Notes: generated from the letters alone by a model not told the origin. Shown: positions 45,311 to 54,565, counted from the first letter of the stretch. The stretch is DNA of 64,000 bases from Nitratireductor kimnyeongensis (GCF_019891395.1 NZ_CP078143.1:3423001-3487000); one strand, 5' to 3'. Made by a program: numbers and translations.

Positions 45311-46875
45311 AAATCCGTCGGTGCGCCGCCCTCGCGGATGCGGCGCTCAACAAAATCGTTGAGCTCGTCGCGAATGGTTTGATCCATGGGCGGTGGCTCG
45401 TACATGGCAAGCCGCTCCTTCCACAGCCGGTTGGCGTGGTCGATAGCGATGGGCGCCCCAGACTGGGCCCAGGTTTCGTAGTTGCGCCAGTCGGAAATGA
45501 TGGGAGAATAAAAAGCCGTCTTGTATCGGGCCTGGGTATGTGGGGAGCCGAAGAAATGTCCGCCGGGCCCGACGTCGCGAATGGCATCGACCCCGAGTGC
45601 GTCTTCCGACAGATCGAGCGGCTGGAGAAACTCGGCCACCATCTGCAGAAGATCGATGTCGAGCATCATCTTTTCATAGGAGCAGCATAACCCGCCTTCG
45701 AGCCAGCCGGCGGCGTGTTTGACCATGTTTGCGCCGCCCTGAATGACGCCCCAGAGTGAAAAAGTGCTTTCGTAGGCGGCTTGAGCATCGACCGTGTTGG
45801 CGGCGCAGACATTGGAACTGCGATATGGGATGCCATAGCGCCTTGCAAGTTGCCCGCCGAGCAACTGGGCCTTCATATATTCGGGTGTGCCGAAGGCCGG
45901 CGCCCCGGAGCGCATATCGACATTGGAGGTAAAACCGCCATAGCCGACGGGCGCCCCTTTGCGAACCATCTGGGAAAAGGCGATTGCGGCAAGAGCCTCG
46001 GCATTCTGCTCGACCACCGCACCGGCGATGGTGACCGGGGCCATCGCGCCGGCCAGCGTGAAAGGTGTGATGATGACGGCCTGTCCGTGGCGGCTCATCT
46101 GGATGATGCCTTCCATCATCGGAATGTCGAGCCTGAGTGGCGAATTGGTGTTGATGATGGTGAAGCAGGAGACCTCGTTGGCGAATTGCTCTGCGCTGAC
46201 GCCACGCGCAATCCGCGCAATCTCCAGACCATCCAGGTTGCGTTCGCGCCCCAGTGAATAGATGTGGAACGCCTTGTCGGTGAGGGTGACGATGTCGCGC
46301 AGGCATTCCAGATGCCGGATCGCGGGATGAATATCGATCGGCTCGACCGGATAGCCGCCCTGGCACTGGATGATGTTGTGCATCTGCGACAGCTTGATGA
46401 AGTTTCGAAAATCCTCCTGATTGCCCGGTCTGCGGCCGCGGTCGAGGTCGGAGCAATTGGGAGCCGATGCCATTTGCGCGAAAACGAGATTGTTGCCGCC
46501 CATGCGCAAATTGTGGGCGGGGTTGCGCGCATGAAGGTCGAACTCGGAAGGGCAATGGGCCACGTGTTCGAGAATGAGCGCGGAATCGAAATGAACGCGT
46601 TGGGTCTCGGCCCGCACGTCGGCGCCATTCGCCTTCATGATGGCGCGGGCTTCATCGTGAAGCACCTCCACACCGATCTCACTCAAGACCCGCAGCGATG
46701 CCAGATGGATGGATTCCAGTTCGTCATCGGAGACGATACGGGCTGGCTCGAACGGATTGACGAGGCGGCGGAAGGGCGGTTGCTCGAAATGTGTCGTGCT
46801 GGCGCGCTTGGCGGCACGCCCGCCACGCCTGGACCGGACGGGGCCGGGATCAGCGGTTGCGAGATCCTGCGTCAT
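45307..46875 (-). CDS. MttB-superfamily methyltransferase without pyrrolysine
   Basis: A 522-residue member of the trimethylamine methyltransferase (MttB) superfamily. The frame contains no in-frame amber codon, so the trimethylamine-specific pyrrolysine is absent, and the protein belongs with the COG5598 group whose studied members demethylate glycine betaine (MtgB) or proline betaine. Recognisable parts are MRSGAPAFGTPEYMKAQLLGG near 334, AGWLEGGLCCSYEKMMLD near 400 and DVGPGGHFFGSPHT near 442. The start at 46875 has GAAGG 7 bases upstream. The corrinoid partner protein is not in the window. It precedes the dehydrogenase gene on the same strand, with the repeat element between them. Confidence 0.88.
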   Translation of the reverse strand: MTQDLATADPGPVRSRRGGRAAKRASTTHFEQPPFRRLVNPFEPARIVSDDELESIHLASLRVLSEIGVEVLHDEARAIMKANGADVRAETQRVHFDSALILEHVAHCPSEFDLHARNPAHNLRMGGNNLVFAQMASAPNCSDLDRGRRPGNQEDFRNFIKLSQMHNIIQCQGGYPVEPIDIHPAIRHLECLRDIVTLTDKAFHIYSLGRERNLDGLEIARIARGVSAEQFANEVSCFTIINTNSPLRLDIPMMEGIIQMSRHGQAVIITPFTLAGAMAPVTIAGAVVEQNAEALAAIAFSQMVRKGAPVGYGGFTSNVDMRSGAPAFGTPEYMKAQLLGGQLARRYGIPYRSSNVCAANTVDAQAAYESTFSLWGVIQGGANMVKHAAGWLEGGLCCSYEKMMLDIDLLQMVAEFLQPLDLSEDALGVDAIRDVGPGGHFFGSPHTQARYKTAFYSPIISDWRNYETWAQSGAPIAIDHANRLWKERLAMYEPPPMDQTIRDELNDFVERRIREGGAPTDF

Positions 46876-47035
46876 GGGCATCCTTCGTGACTGCTGCGAT
46901 GCAGCCATGATGAGGCCAAATGCCGTGATCGAGGGCCGGACTGACGACTCCTATCGCCAGAGAAGCGACATTCCGGGCGGCCCGTTCACCGACGCAACTG
47001 CGTTCGGCGTCGCGCTGCCATGCTGCTTTTCTGTG

Positions 47036-47401
47036 TCAGAGCGGAACCCGCAATGTGGTGATCCGGCGCACTGAACGGGCCTTGGCGTTGGTGAATTCCA
47101 GAATGTCGCAGAAGGCCATCCCGTCTCCGTTTGCCAGTCTCAGCCGGCCATTGGCCGCGCCCGCGCGACCATGCGCGATGGCATGGTTGACCGTCAGTGC
47201 CTCGACTTCAGGTGCGCCGGCAGCGGCGATGATCGCCTTTCGTCCCTCAACGATGCGCCTGCCGGCGATCTCCCAGACCGCGTCTTCGTCCACCAATTGC
47301 GACAAGGTGGCTTCATCGCCGGCGGCAAGCGCAACCGACAGATCCTGAACGCGCTGGTTCTTGGGCGAGTTGCCGCAGTCGCGGCTTCCCTTCAACTCCA
47401 T
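47036..47401 (-). CDS. SnoaL/NTF2-like small protein
   Basis: A 121-residue protein with the SnoaL-like (NTF2) fold: the helix VQDLSVALAAGDEATLSQLV near 18-37, then DEDAVWEIAGRRIVEGRKAI near 38-57 and strand-rich GRLRLANGDGMAFCDILEFTN near 84-104. The family includes enzymes and ligand-binding proteins; nothing here fixes a function. It is upstream of the mttB gene on the same strand with 160 bases between, and divergent from the transaminase gene. Confidence 0.78.
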   Translation of the reverse strand: MELKGSRDCGNSPKNQRVQDLSVALAAGDEATLSQLVDEDAVWEIAGRRIVEGRKAIIAAAGAPEVEALTVNHAIAHGRAGAANGRLRLANGDGMAFCDILEFTNAKARSVRRITTLRVPL

Positions 47402-47679
47402 TCATCGTCTCCCGTGATCACTAGCCTCCGCTACAAGACGTTTTTGTTCAAGGTGCGCCGACATGCTTGTCGATCAGCAGAACGCGCAGGTAAGATGGCG
47501 CATGATCAGAATGCCTTTCATGCCAGCACGCGCGCCTTTGCCAGCACTCAAGCCGTCGGCGCGCACACGGCACGCGGAGCTCTTGCGGCTGTGCGCGCGC
47601 ATTGGATATTCTCCGCCCACTCCCGCCTGAAAGACACCGCCGATATTATCGGAACAATTCAAGCGAAGTGAGCAAGTCT

Positions 47680-49059
47680 ATGACATACAATAATTTTTCT
47701 CTGGAGCAGCTCCAGGCGATGGATGCCGCGCACCATCTTCATCCCTTTACCGACCACAAAGATCTGCGGGCCGCGGGATCCCGTATCATCAGCCGCGCCG
47801 ACGGGCCTTTCGTGTACGACACACACGGCAATGAGATCCTCGACGGGATGGCCGGGCTGTGGTGCGTGAATATTGGCTATGGCCGTGATGAACTGGCCGA
47901 AGTCGCCCATGCGCAGATGAAGGAATTGCCCTATTACAATTCCTTCTTCCGCTGCTCGACGCCTTCGCCGGTGCTGCTTTCGCAGAAACTGGCGGAGATC
48001 GCGCCGGCGAACATCAACCAGGTTTTTTATGGTTCCTCCGGATCGGAAGCCAACGACACGGCTTTGCGATTGGTGCGGCATTACTGGGCGCTGGAAGGGC
48101 GGCCGGATAAGAACCGGATCATCTCGCGCAACTGGGCCTATCACGGCTCCACCGTTGCTGCGACGTCGCTGGGCGGTATGGCGGCGATGCATGGGCAGCT
48201 CTATGGTGCTGTACCGAACATTGATCATGTGATGCCGCCCTATGCGTTTGAGCTCAGGCACTCGGGCGAAAGCGACCATGATTTCGGTCTGCGTGCGGCC
48301 AAGGCAGTTGAGGATGCAATTCTTGCGGCTGGTCCGGAGACTGTCGCGGCCTTCATCGGTGAGCCGGTGATGGGCGCGGGTGGCGTCAAGATCCCGCCGG
48401 AAAGCTACTGGCCGGAGATCGACCGCATCTGCAAGAAATACGATGTGCTTCTGATGCTTGATGAGGTGATCACAGGGTATGGACGCACCGGCGCATGGTT
48501 TGCTGCCGAGCGGCTGGGGCTGAAACCGGATACGATTACCACGGCAAAGGCCCTGACCTCCGGCTATCAGCCGCTTTCTGCGCTTCTGGTCGGAGATCGC
48601 ATTGCCGATACGCTGGTGGAGAAGGGCGGCGAGTTTTTCCACGGTTATACCTATTCAGGGCATCCGGTGGCCTGTGCGGTGGCGTTGAAGAACCTGGAGA
48701 TCATCGAGCGGGAAGGGCTGGTTGAGCGCGTTCGCACCGATACCGGGCCCTACCTTGCAGAGGCCCTTCAGGCACGGCTGGGCGATCATGGCATTGTCGG
48801 CGAGGTGCGTTGCTTCGGTCTGATGGCAGCGATCGAGATCGTGTCGGACAAGGCAACGCGCGAACGTTTCCCCGGTGAAGGGGCAGCCGCTTCATGCGTG
48901 CGGGATCACGCCATCGCCGGTGGAATGATGATGCGGGCCGTGGGAGACACGATGATCCTCTCCCCGCCGCTGATCTGGACACGCGAGACCATCGACATGG
49001 CGTGCGAGCGGATCGGCGCGGCTCTGAACAAGGCCGAAGCCCAGTTGCGCAGAAGCTGA
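47680..49059 (+). CDS. Class III omega-aminotransferase, SpuC-like
   Basis: A 459-residue PLP enzyme of the class III omega-transaminase group. Motifs are ILDGMAGLWCVNIGYGRDEL near 53-72, YGSSGSEANDTALRLVRHYW near 117-136, AYHGSTVAATSLGG near 153, the PLP-orienting Asp in LMLDEVITGYGRTG (Asp261), and the PLP lysine in TTAKALTSGYQPLSA (Lys290). The sequence resembles SpuC, polyamine:pyruvate aminotransferase, more than beta-alanine enzymes. Substrate assignment is inference. A stem-loop with a T-run follows; its convergent neighbour is mmsB. Confidence 0.87.
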   Translation: MTYNNFSLEQLQAMDAAHHLHPFTDHKDLRAAGSRIISRADGPFVYDTHGNEILDGMAGLWCVNIGYGRDELAEVAHAQMKELPYYNSFFRCSTPSPVLLSQKLAEIAPANINQVFYGSSGSEANDTALRLVRHYWALEGRPDKNRIISRNWAYHGSTVAATSLGGMAAMHGQLYGAVPNIDHVMPPYAFELRHSGESDHDFGLRAAKAVEDAILAAGPETVAAFIGEPVMGAGGVKIPPESYWPEIDRICKKYDVLLMLDEVITGYGRTGAWFAAERLGLKPDTITTAKALTSGYQPLSALLVGDRIADTLVEKGGEFFHGYTYSGHPVACAVALKNLEIIEREGLVERVRTDTGPYLAEALQARLGDHGIVGEVRCFGLMAAIEIVSDKATRERFPGEGAAASCVRDHAIAGGMMMRAVGDTMILSPPLIWTRETIDMACERIGAALNKAEAQLRRS

Positions 49060-49072
49060 TAACCCGCCAAAG

Positions 49073-49112
49073 AAAAACCGCGTGTCTTCGGGCGGGAAGA
49101 GACGCGGTTTTA
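49073..49112. terminator. Bidirectional terminator after the aminotransferase gene
   Basis: AAAACCGCGT (49074-49083) pairs with ACGCGGTTTT (49102-49111), and the stem can continue inward (TCTTC with GAAGA). T-runs occur on both strands. It is 14 bases after the aminotransferase stop. Confidence 0.8.
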
Positions 49113-49297
49113 CAGCACTCAATTACTTCTCTTCGCCATTACGCAACACTGCGAAGAGTACCCGTACCGGTACGCGAGACCTGATCCGGCGTCGGGGAGG
49201 CTTCAAAGCTGCCTCGACGTCATTTCTAGCCGCTCATGGTTACCGGGAAGTTAGCGCGAAGTATAAAATCACTTTTTTTTGCCGGCATTCTATATTT

Positions 49298-50182
49298 TCA
49301 GCTTTGCTTGCCGCGCAGGAAATTAATGATACCCGAGAAATCGGTGCTTTCCTGCCCCATCGCATTGAAGAGTGTATAGAGCTGGGTGGCCTCCGCGCCG
49401 AGCGGTGTGGCCGCGCCGGCGCTCTGGGCGGCTTCCTGTGCCAGTTTCAGATCCTTGAGCATCAAGGCTGCTGCAAAACCGGGCTTGTAACCGCGGTTGG
49501 CCGGGGAGGTTGGAACGGGGCCCGGGACGGGGCAATAGGTCGTCAGCGACCAGCACTGGCCCGACGATGTGGAGGCCACGTCGTACAGCGCCTGATGGGA
49601 AAGGCCGAGCTTCTCGGCCAGAACGAAGGCTTCGCCCACGGCGATCATCGAAATACCGAGGATCATGTTGTTGCAGATTTTCGCGGCCTGACCGGCACCG
49701 CCATCGCCACAATGTACCACGCGACCCGCCATCGGTTCGAGAATCGGGCTCGCCTTGGCGAAAGCGTCTGCCGAACCGCCAGCCATGAAGGTGAGGGTGC
49801 CGGCTTCCGCTCCGCCAACACCGCCGGAGACTGGCGCATCGATCGAGAGAAGCCCGTGTTCGGAGGCAATGGCATGCGCCTTGCGGGCCGAGTCCACGTC
49901 GATGGTGGAGGAATCGATAAAAAGCGTACCCTTGGGGGCCTTCGCCGCGATGTCGGCATAAACGGACAGCACGTGTTTTCCGGCGGGCAGCATGGTGATC
50001 ACGACGTCCGCATCCTTCACCGCCGCAGCTGCGCTCGCCATGACGGTGACACCGTTTTGCGTGGCGGTCTCGAGGTTTTCCGTGACGAGGTCGAAACCCA
50101 GCACCGTGTGCCCCGCCTTGACGAGATTGGCGGCCATGGGATTGCCCATATTGCCGAGACCGATGAATGCGATGCTTGCCAT
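49298..50182 (-). CDS. mmsB: 3-hydroxyisobutyrate dehydrogenase
   Basis: An NAD-dependent enzyme of valine degradation that oxidises 3-hydroxyisobutyrate to methylmalonate semialdehyde. The 294-residue protein has the Rossmann motif GLGNMGNPMAANLVKAGH near 8-25, the substrate motif DAPVSGGVGGAEAGTL near 115-130, the catalytic lysine in GAGQAAKICNN near 168-173, and GYKPGFAAALMLKDL near 231-245. The next gene upstream is an isobutyryl-CoA dehydrogenase, separated by 41 bases; both belong to the valine pathway. AAATT/GGGAGGAA precedes the ATG. Confidence 0.94.
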   Translation of the reverse strand: MASIAFIGLGNMGNPMAANLVKAGHTVLGFDLVTENLETATQNGVTVMASAAAAVKDADVVITMLPAGKHVLSVYADIAAKAPKGTLFIDSSTIDVDSARKAHAIASEHGLLSIDAPVSGGVGGAEAGTLTFMAGGSADAFAKASPILEPMAGRVVHCGDGGAGQAAKICNNMILGISMIAVGEAFVLAEKLGLSHQALYDVASTSSGQCWSLTTYCPVPGPVPTSPANRGYKPGFAAALMLKDLKLAQEAAQSAGAATPLGAEATQLYTLFNAMGQESTDFSGIINFLRGKQS

Positions 50183-50223
50183 AAATTCCTCCCGGGAGTG
50201 GCGATGCGGTTTCGGCGGCGCGA

Positions 50224-51393
50224 TCAGCTCCGGCCGACCAGATGCCTTGCGATGATGAGCCGCATGATCTCGTTCGTGCCTTCGAGAATCTGGTGGACGC
50301 GCAGATCGCGCACCAGTTTTTCGACGCCGTATTCATGCAGATAGCCGTAACCGCCATGAAGCTGCAGCGCATCGTTGGCGATGTCGAAGCAGGTGTCGGT
50401 GACAAAGCGCTTTGCCATGGCCGACCATTTGGAGGCGTCCGATGCCTTGGCGTCGAGCTTGGCTGCGGCGGTGTACAGCATCATGCGTGAAGCCTGCAGG
50501 TTGGTTTCCATGTCGGCCAGCTTGAATTGCAGGGCCTGGAAGCGGTTGATCGCCTGTCCGAAAGCCTCGCGTTCGCTCGTGTAGGCGAGGGCCTTGTCGC
50601 GTGCTGACTGAGCGCCGCCCAGCGAACAGGCGGCGATGTTGAGGCGACCGCCGTCAAGACCCGCCATGGCAATGCTGAAGCCGGCGCCCTCATTGGACAG
50701 AAGATTCTCGGCAGGCACCTTGCAATCCTCGAAGATCACCTGCCGGGTCGGCTGCATGTGCCACCCCATCTTGAATTCGGCGGGACCGAAGGAAAGGCCG
50801 GGCGCATCTTTGGGGACGACAATCGTCGAGACGCCTTTCGGGCCGTCTTCGCCGGTTCGCACCATGGCGATATAGATGTCGTTTTCGCCGGCACCCGAAA
50901 TGAACTGTTTGGTTCCGTTCAACACATAGTCGCCACCGGATTTGACGGCTTTTGTCTTGAGCGCCGCGGCATCGGATCCGGAGCCCGGCTCGGTGAGGCA
51001 ATAGCTTGCGAGCCATTCCATGGAGGTGAGTTTCGGCAGGAAGCGCTGGCGCTGTTCCTCGCTGCCGAATGTGTCGATCATCCATCCGGCCATGTTGTGG
51101 ATGGAGATGAAGGAGGAAAAGGCCGGACAGGCCGCCGCAAGGGCTTCGAAAATCAGCACCGCGTCGAGCCGGCCGAGCGCCGAGCCACCGACATCGTCGC
51201 GCACATAGATGCCGCCGAACCCCAGCGGCCCCGTCTCGCGCACCACATCAGCGGGAAAATGCTTTTCACGGTCCCAGTCGAGCGCATGGGGGGCAACGCG
51301 GTCGGCAGCAAAACTCTGGGTCATTTCCTGGATGGCGCGTTGGTCTGCGTTGAGATCGAACTGCTCTGCAGCCTGTGAAACGCTGGCGTCCAT
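50224..51393 (-). CDS. Isobutyryl-CoA dehydrogenase (acyl-CoA dehydrogenase family)
   Basis: A 389-residue acyl-CoA dehydrogenase that reduces FAD while making methacrylyl-CoA from isobutyryl-CoA. Family motifs are LASYCLTEPGSGSDAAAL near 127-144, KQFISGAGENDIYIAM near 160 and the C-terminal HEYGVEKLVRDLRVHQILEGT with the active-site Glu just after QIL. The placement directly upstream of mmsB supports a valine role; other short branched acyl-CoAs are possible. GGGAGGACGTT precedes the ATG at 51393; the upstream in-frame extension of 27 codons lacks a ribosome site. Confidence 0.9.
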   Translation of the reverse strand: MDASVSQAAEQFDLNADQRAIQEMTQSFAADRVAPHALDWDREKHFPADVVRETGPLGFGGIYVRDDVGGSALGRLDAVLIFEALAAACPAFSSFISIHNMAGWMIDTFGSEEQRQRFLPKLTSMEWLASYCLTEPGSGSDAAALKTKAVKSGGDYVLNGTKQFISGAGENDIYIAMVRTGEDGPKGVSTIVVPKDAPGLSFGPAEFKMGWHMQPTRQVIFEDCKVPAENLLSNEGAGFSIAMAGLDGGRLNIAACSLGGAQSARDKALAYTSEREAFGQAINRFQALQFKLADMETNLQASRMMLYTAAAKLDAKASDASKWSAMAKRFVTDTCFDIANDALQLHGGYGYLHEYGVEKLVRDLRVHQILEGTNEIMRLIIARHLVGRS

Positions 51394-51513
51394 AACGTCC
51401 TCCCGAAATGGAATTCCTTCCCTGATCGTGCAGTTTAGTGCATTGAGTGGGCCGCGCAATGCGAGGTGTGGCACAGGCGCTGTGCACCAAACGCGGTGAG
51501 GAAGACGACGGGG

Positions 51514-52989
51514 ATGACCATGGCGCGCGCGATCATGCTGCAGGGCACGGGTTCGGATGTGGGCAAGTCTGTCCTGGTGGCGGGGCTTTGTCGTGTCGCA
51601 AGGCGGCGCGGCCTCAAGGTGCGTCCGTTCAAACCGCAGAACATGTCCAACAATGCGGCGATCGCAGCCATACCGGGTTCGCAGGAGTTGGGCGAGATCG
51701 GACGGGCGCAGTGGCTGCAGGCGCTGGCCTGCGGCGTGGCACCGACCGTGGACATGAACCCGGTGCTGATCAAGCCGGAGAGCGATATGGGGGCGCAGCT
51801 CGTGGTGCAGGGGCGTTCACACGGGTCGGCCCGGGCGCGTGACTATCAGCGCAGCAAGGGCGCGCTCATGGCGCCCGTGATGGACTCCTTCGCACGGCTG
51901 CGCGAGGAAGCCGAGCTGGTGATCGTTGAGGGGGCGGGATCGCCGGCCGAGATCAATCTGCGCGCACGCGACATCGCCAATATGGGGTTTGCCACAAACG
52001 CGGATGTGCCTGTCGTGCTGGTGGGCGATATCGACCGGGGTGGCGTGATCGCGGCGCTGGCAGGCACGCATCTGATTCTCGACGAAGCCGACCGGCGCAT
52101 GATCGTCGGCTATGTCGTGAACAAGTTTCGCGGAGATCTTACCCTGTTCGATGACGGGCTCGCCGCCATTCACCGCTTCACGGGCTGGCCTTCATTCGGT
52201 GTCGTGCCTTGGCTCGCTGAAGCGCACCGCCTTCCGCCGGAGGATTCGGTTTCACTCGCGCGCCGTGTCAGCCCGGTGCCGGCAAAGCTCAGGGTCGCGG
52301 TGCCCATGCTGTCGCGCATCGCCAATTTCGACGATCTCGATCCGCTTTCGGCAGAGCCGGAGGTGGAGGTGGTGTTCGTGCCGCCCGGCGAGCGATTGCC
52401 GCGCGATGCCGGACTGATCGTGCTGCCGGGATCGAAATCGACCATCGGCGATCTTGCCTTTCTGCGCCGCCAGGGCTGGGACGAGGATATCAAGGCGCAC
52501 CGGCAACGCGGCGGGCATATCGTGGGGCTGTGTGGCGGTTACCAGATGCTGGGCCGCCACGTGTCGGATCCCGAGGGATTAGAGGGGGCGGCGGGCAGTG
52601 TCGAGGGGCTCGGGCTGCTCGATGTGGAAACGGTCATGCAACCGCAGAAGGCACTGCGCGAGATTGAGGCCGTCTCATGCATCTATCAGACGCCGATCAG
52701 CGGCTATGAAATTCACATCGGCCGGACATCCGGGGCCGACTGCACCCGCCCCGTCGCGATGATCGGCGACAGGGCGGAAGGGGCGATGAGCGAGGATGGC
52801 CAGGTTTTTGGAACCTATCTGCACGGGCTATTCAGCTCCGACCCGTTTCGGTCCCGCTTTCTGAAGGAGTTCGGCATAATAACGGGCACGACGAATTATC
52901 GTTTGCAGGTCGAAACGGCTCTCGACGACATCGCGCAGAGACTGGAGGATCATCTTGATTGCGATGCCTTGTTGGCTGCCGCTCGCTAA
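51514..52989 (+). CDS. cobQ: Cobyric acid synthase CobQ
   Basis: Amidates adenosylcobyrinic acid a,c-diamide at four side chains (b, d, e, g) in cobalamin synthesis, using glutamine and ATP. The 491-residue protein has an N-terminal dethiobiotin synthetase-like ATPase domain (GTGSDVGKS near 12, KPQNMSNNAAI near 40, VEGAGSPAEINL near 143) and a C-terminal class I glutaminase (nucleophile in GLCGGYQM, Cys near 337, and His in TYLHGLF near 431). No other cob gene is near. The start may be either of the ATG codons at 51514 or 51520. It is divergent from the acyl-CoA dehydrogenase gene. Confidence 0.95.
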   Translation: MTMARAIMLQGTGSDVGKSVLVAGLCRVARRRGLKVRPFKPQNMSNNAAIAAIPGSQELGEIGRAQWLQALACGVAPTVDMNPVLIKPESDMGAQLVVQGRSHGSARARDYQRSKGALMAPVMDSFARLREEAELVIVEGAGSPAEINLRARDIANMGFATNADVPVVLVGDIDRGGVIAALAGTHLILDEADRRMIVGYVVNKFRGDLTLFDDGLAAIHRFTGWPSFGVVPWLAEAHRLPPEDSVSLARRVSPVPAKLRVAVPMLSRIANFDDLDPLSAEPEVEVVFVPPGERLPRDAGLIVLPGSKSTIGDLAFLRRQGWDEDIKAHRQRGGHIVGLCGGYQMLGRHVSDPEGLEGAAGSVEGLGLLDVETVMQPQKALREIEAVSCIYQTPISGYEIHIGRTSGADCTRPVAMIGDRAEGAMSEDGQVFGTYLHGLFSSDPFRSRFLKEFGIITGTTNYRLQVETALDDIAQRLEDHLDCDALLAAAR

Positions 52990-52991
52990 AG

Positions 52992-53426
52992 CTATTCTGC
53001 GCCCGGATTTTCATGCGCCTTGGGCCAATAGGTGCCAAAACACCAGACATTGCCCTCCGGGTCAGCGCAGATGAAATCACGGCTGCCATAGTCCGTATCG
53101 CGGAGGTTCTGGAGAATGGTCGCACCCGCATGCTTCGCCTTGGCAAACACCATGTCCGCATCGTCCACCGCCACATATGTGGATTTCCCTCCCGCCTGGC
53201 CAGCGGCTCCGACAAGATCACCATAGGGGTCATCGACCGCTTCGCCGACCATGATCATGGAGGACCCGAGAGCAAGCTCGGCGTGGACAATACGGCCTTT
53301 GTGCTCGTGGCTGGCGTGAACGCGGAAGCCGAACGCCTTCGTAAGCCAATCGATCATTGAGACCGCGTCACGGTAGCGAAAAGTGGGATAGATGCGTGGC
53401 GGCTCAGTTGAGACGAACTGGTTCAT
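52992..53426 (-). CDS. Single-domain VOC (glyoxalase/bleomycin resistance) protein
   Basis: A 144-residue VOC-fold protein: IYPTFRYRDAVSMIDWLTKAFG near 12-33, HKGRIVHAELALGSSMIMVGE near 42-62, TYVAVDDADMVFAKAKHAGAT near 82-102 and YGSRDFICADPEGNVWCFGTYW near 112-133. Proteins of this layout (PhnB/YdfO-like) are often misannotated; enzymatic function is unproven here. It lies downstream of an AraC regulator in the same direction, 76 bases away, and converges on cobQ with only 2 bases between stops. Confidence 0.85.
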   Translation of the reverse strand: MNQFVSTEPPRIYPTFRYRDAVSMIDWLTKAFGFRVHASHEHKGRIVHAELALGSSMIMVGEAVDDPYGDLVGAAGQAGGKSTYVAVDDADMVFAKAKHAGATILQNLRDTDYGSRDFICADPEGNVWCFGTYWPKAHENPGAE

Positions 53427-53502
53427 TATGCTCTCCGGTTGTTTGCACGAGATAGCTTGGCACCGGCCCGCAGTTCCGTCTTGAAGAAATGTAACCGCCC
53501 GA

Positions 53503-54354
53503 TCAGCTTGTCCGGCGCTTCCACCCGGATGGGGTCTCTCCGGAAAAGGCCAAGAAGTCGCGGCTCATATGGGCTTGATCGGCGAACCCGCATTCCAGCG
53601 CGATCTCGGCCCAGGATTGCTGACTGATCATGGCAAGCCGGCGTACGTGGTGGAAACGCACCATGCGTGCATAGGTTTTGGGGGCAATGCCGATACTCTG
53701 GCGAAATATATTGTTGAGATGCTTTCGGCTGCAATCGAACTCGGCAGCAATCGTGCTGATGGGCGTGGTTCCATGGCTTGCCGCGATGCGATTAAGGGCC
53801 ATAGTGGATTTTCGCTCGGCTGCCGGCCGTTCAAGCAAGCGACGATAAACAAATGTTTCGACGAGATCGAGACGACGCTCCCAATCGGCTTCTTCCCCCA
53901 GGCGCTCGCGCAGGTGTCGTGCGACCGGACCGAGGATATCGTCGAGCGGGATCATGCGCGCGGCGAGTTCGCTCATTGGAATGCCGAAAAACCGGGATGC
54001 ACCCATCGGAGTGAAATCGATCTGCACACAGGCGCACTTGCCGCGAGATTCAATAATCGCGGGCCCTGCAAAAAGACCGGAAGTGAAGCAACTGAACCGC
54101 TCATGCCGCTCCGGCACCCTGCCCAGCGCGATCGCAAAAGAGGATGAGAAACTGATGATAACCGGAATGGCCAGAGAGGCTGCCTCAATCTGGCGAAAAG
54201 ACCCTTGCTTTCTTTCTGCATAGCCTGTGAAGCCAAGCACGGTATCTGAAAATGCCGGCTGCGGACGACGGCGGCGCAGGAAAAAAGAGTCCGGATCCGG
54301 CGGGAGAGACCCTGTCGCCGTCGTCAGACACGGAAGTCCTGAACCATCGTACAT
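53503..54354 (-). CDS. AraC-family transcriptional regulator
   Basis: A 283-residue regulator. The C-terminal AraC DNA-binding domain (about 190-280) has two helix-turn-helix motifs: TTPISTIAAEFDCSRKHLNN near 195-214 and QSWAEIALECGFADQAHMSR near 245-264, then the family DFLAFSGETPSGWKR ending. The N-terminal part is a beta-barrel-like effector domain. It may control the adjacent VOC gene, which lies downstream on the same strand; the effector is unknown. The ATG at 54354 was kept, though an alternative start a few codons in is possible. Confidence 0.86.
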   Translation of the reverse strand: MYDGSGLPCLTTATGSLPPDPDSFFLRRRRPQPAFSDTVLGFTGYAERKQGSFRQIEAASLAIPVIISFSSSFAIALGRVPERHERFSCFTSGLFAGPAIIESRGKCACVQIDFTPMGASRFFGIPMSELAARMIPLDDILGPVARHLRERLGEEADWERRLDLVETFVYRRLLERPAAERKSTMALNRIAASHGTTPISTIAAEFDCSRKHLNNIFRQSIGIAPKTYARMVRFHHVRRLAMISQQSWAEIALECGFADQAHMSRDFLAFSGETPSGWKRRTS

Positions 54355-54394
54355 GCGAGCACGATACTGCCGCCCGCCGCATCTGGAAAGATGG

Positions 54395-54565
54395 TCAGAT
54401 GCCTTTCATCAGAGTGCCACCGGCAAGAAGAATAAAAGCCAGACTCATGATCCAGAATGATGGAATCGGCACGAAGGAAAGGAGATTCAGGGCCGCGAGA
54501 AGCGCAATGATGGCAATCACGAGGCTAAGAAGAAAGACGAGTTTTGAAGGTGCGTTCAGTGTCAT
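54395..54565 (-). CDS. 56-residue membrane microprotein
   Basis: A 56-residue ORF reading MTLNAPSKLVFLLSLVIAII, with two hydrophobic segments (about 8-30 and 38-54) separated by FVPIPSFW, and ending GGTLMKGI before TGA. GGGGA lies 5 bases upstream of the ATG at 54565. Similar tiny proteins starting with NAPSK-x-VF and ending with a LMKG-like tail are common in Hyphomicrobiales to my memory. It lies upstream of the AraC gene in the same direction. Function is unknown. Confidence 0.65.
   Translation of the reverse strand: MTLNAPSKLVFLLSLVIAIIALLAALNLLSFVPIPSFWIMSLAFILLAGGTLMKGI

Noticed and set aside
43635..45362. 575-codon open frame antisense to the dehydrogenase gene
   Set aside because: Translation is a shadow of the GC-rich codon usage on the other strand with no domain match.
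47474..47662. 62-codon minus-strand frame upstream of the aminotransferase
   Set aside because: No ribosome site and no recognisable pattern.
49163..49174. Palindrome CGTACCGGTACG
   Set aside because: Lies between convergent gene ends with no promoter nearby; a short perfect palindrome is not enough.
51471..51485. Inverted repeat GCACAG-GCG-CTGTGC upstream of cobQ
   Set aside because: Short arms, no similarity to a cobalamin riboswitch, and the upstream region is only 120 bases long.
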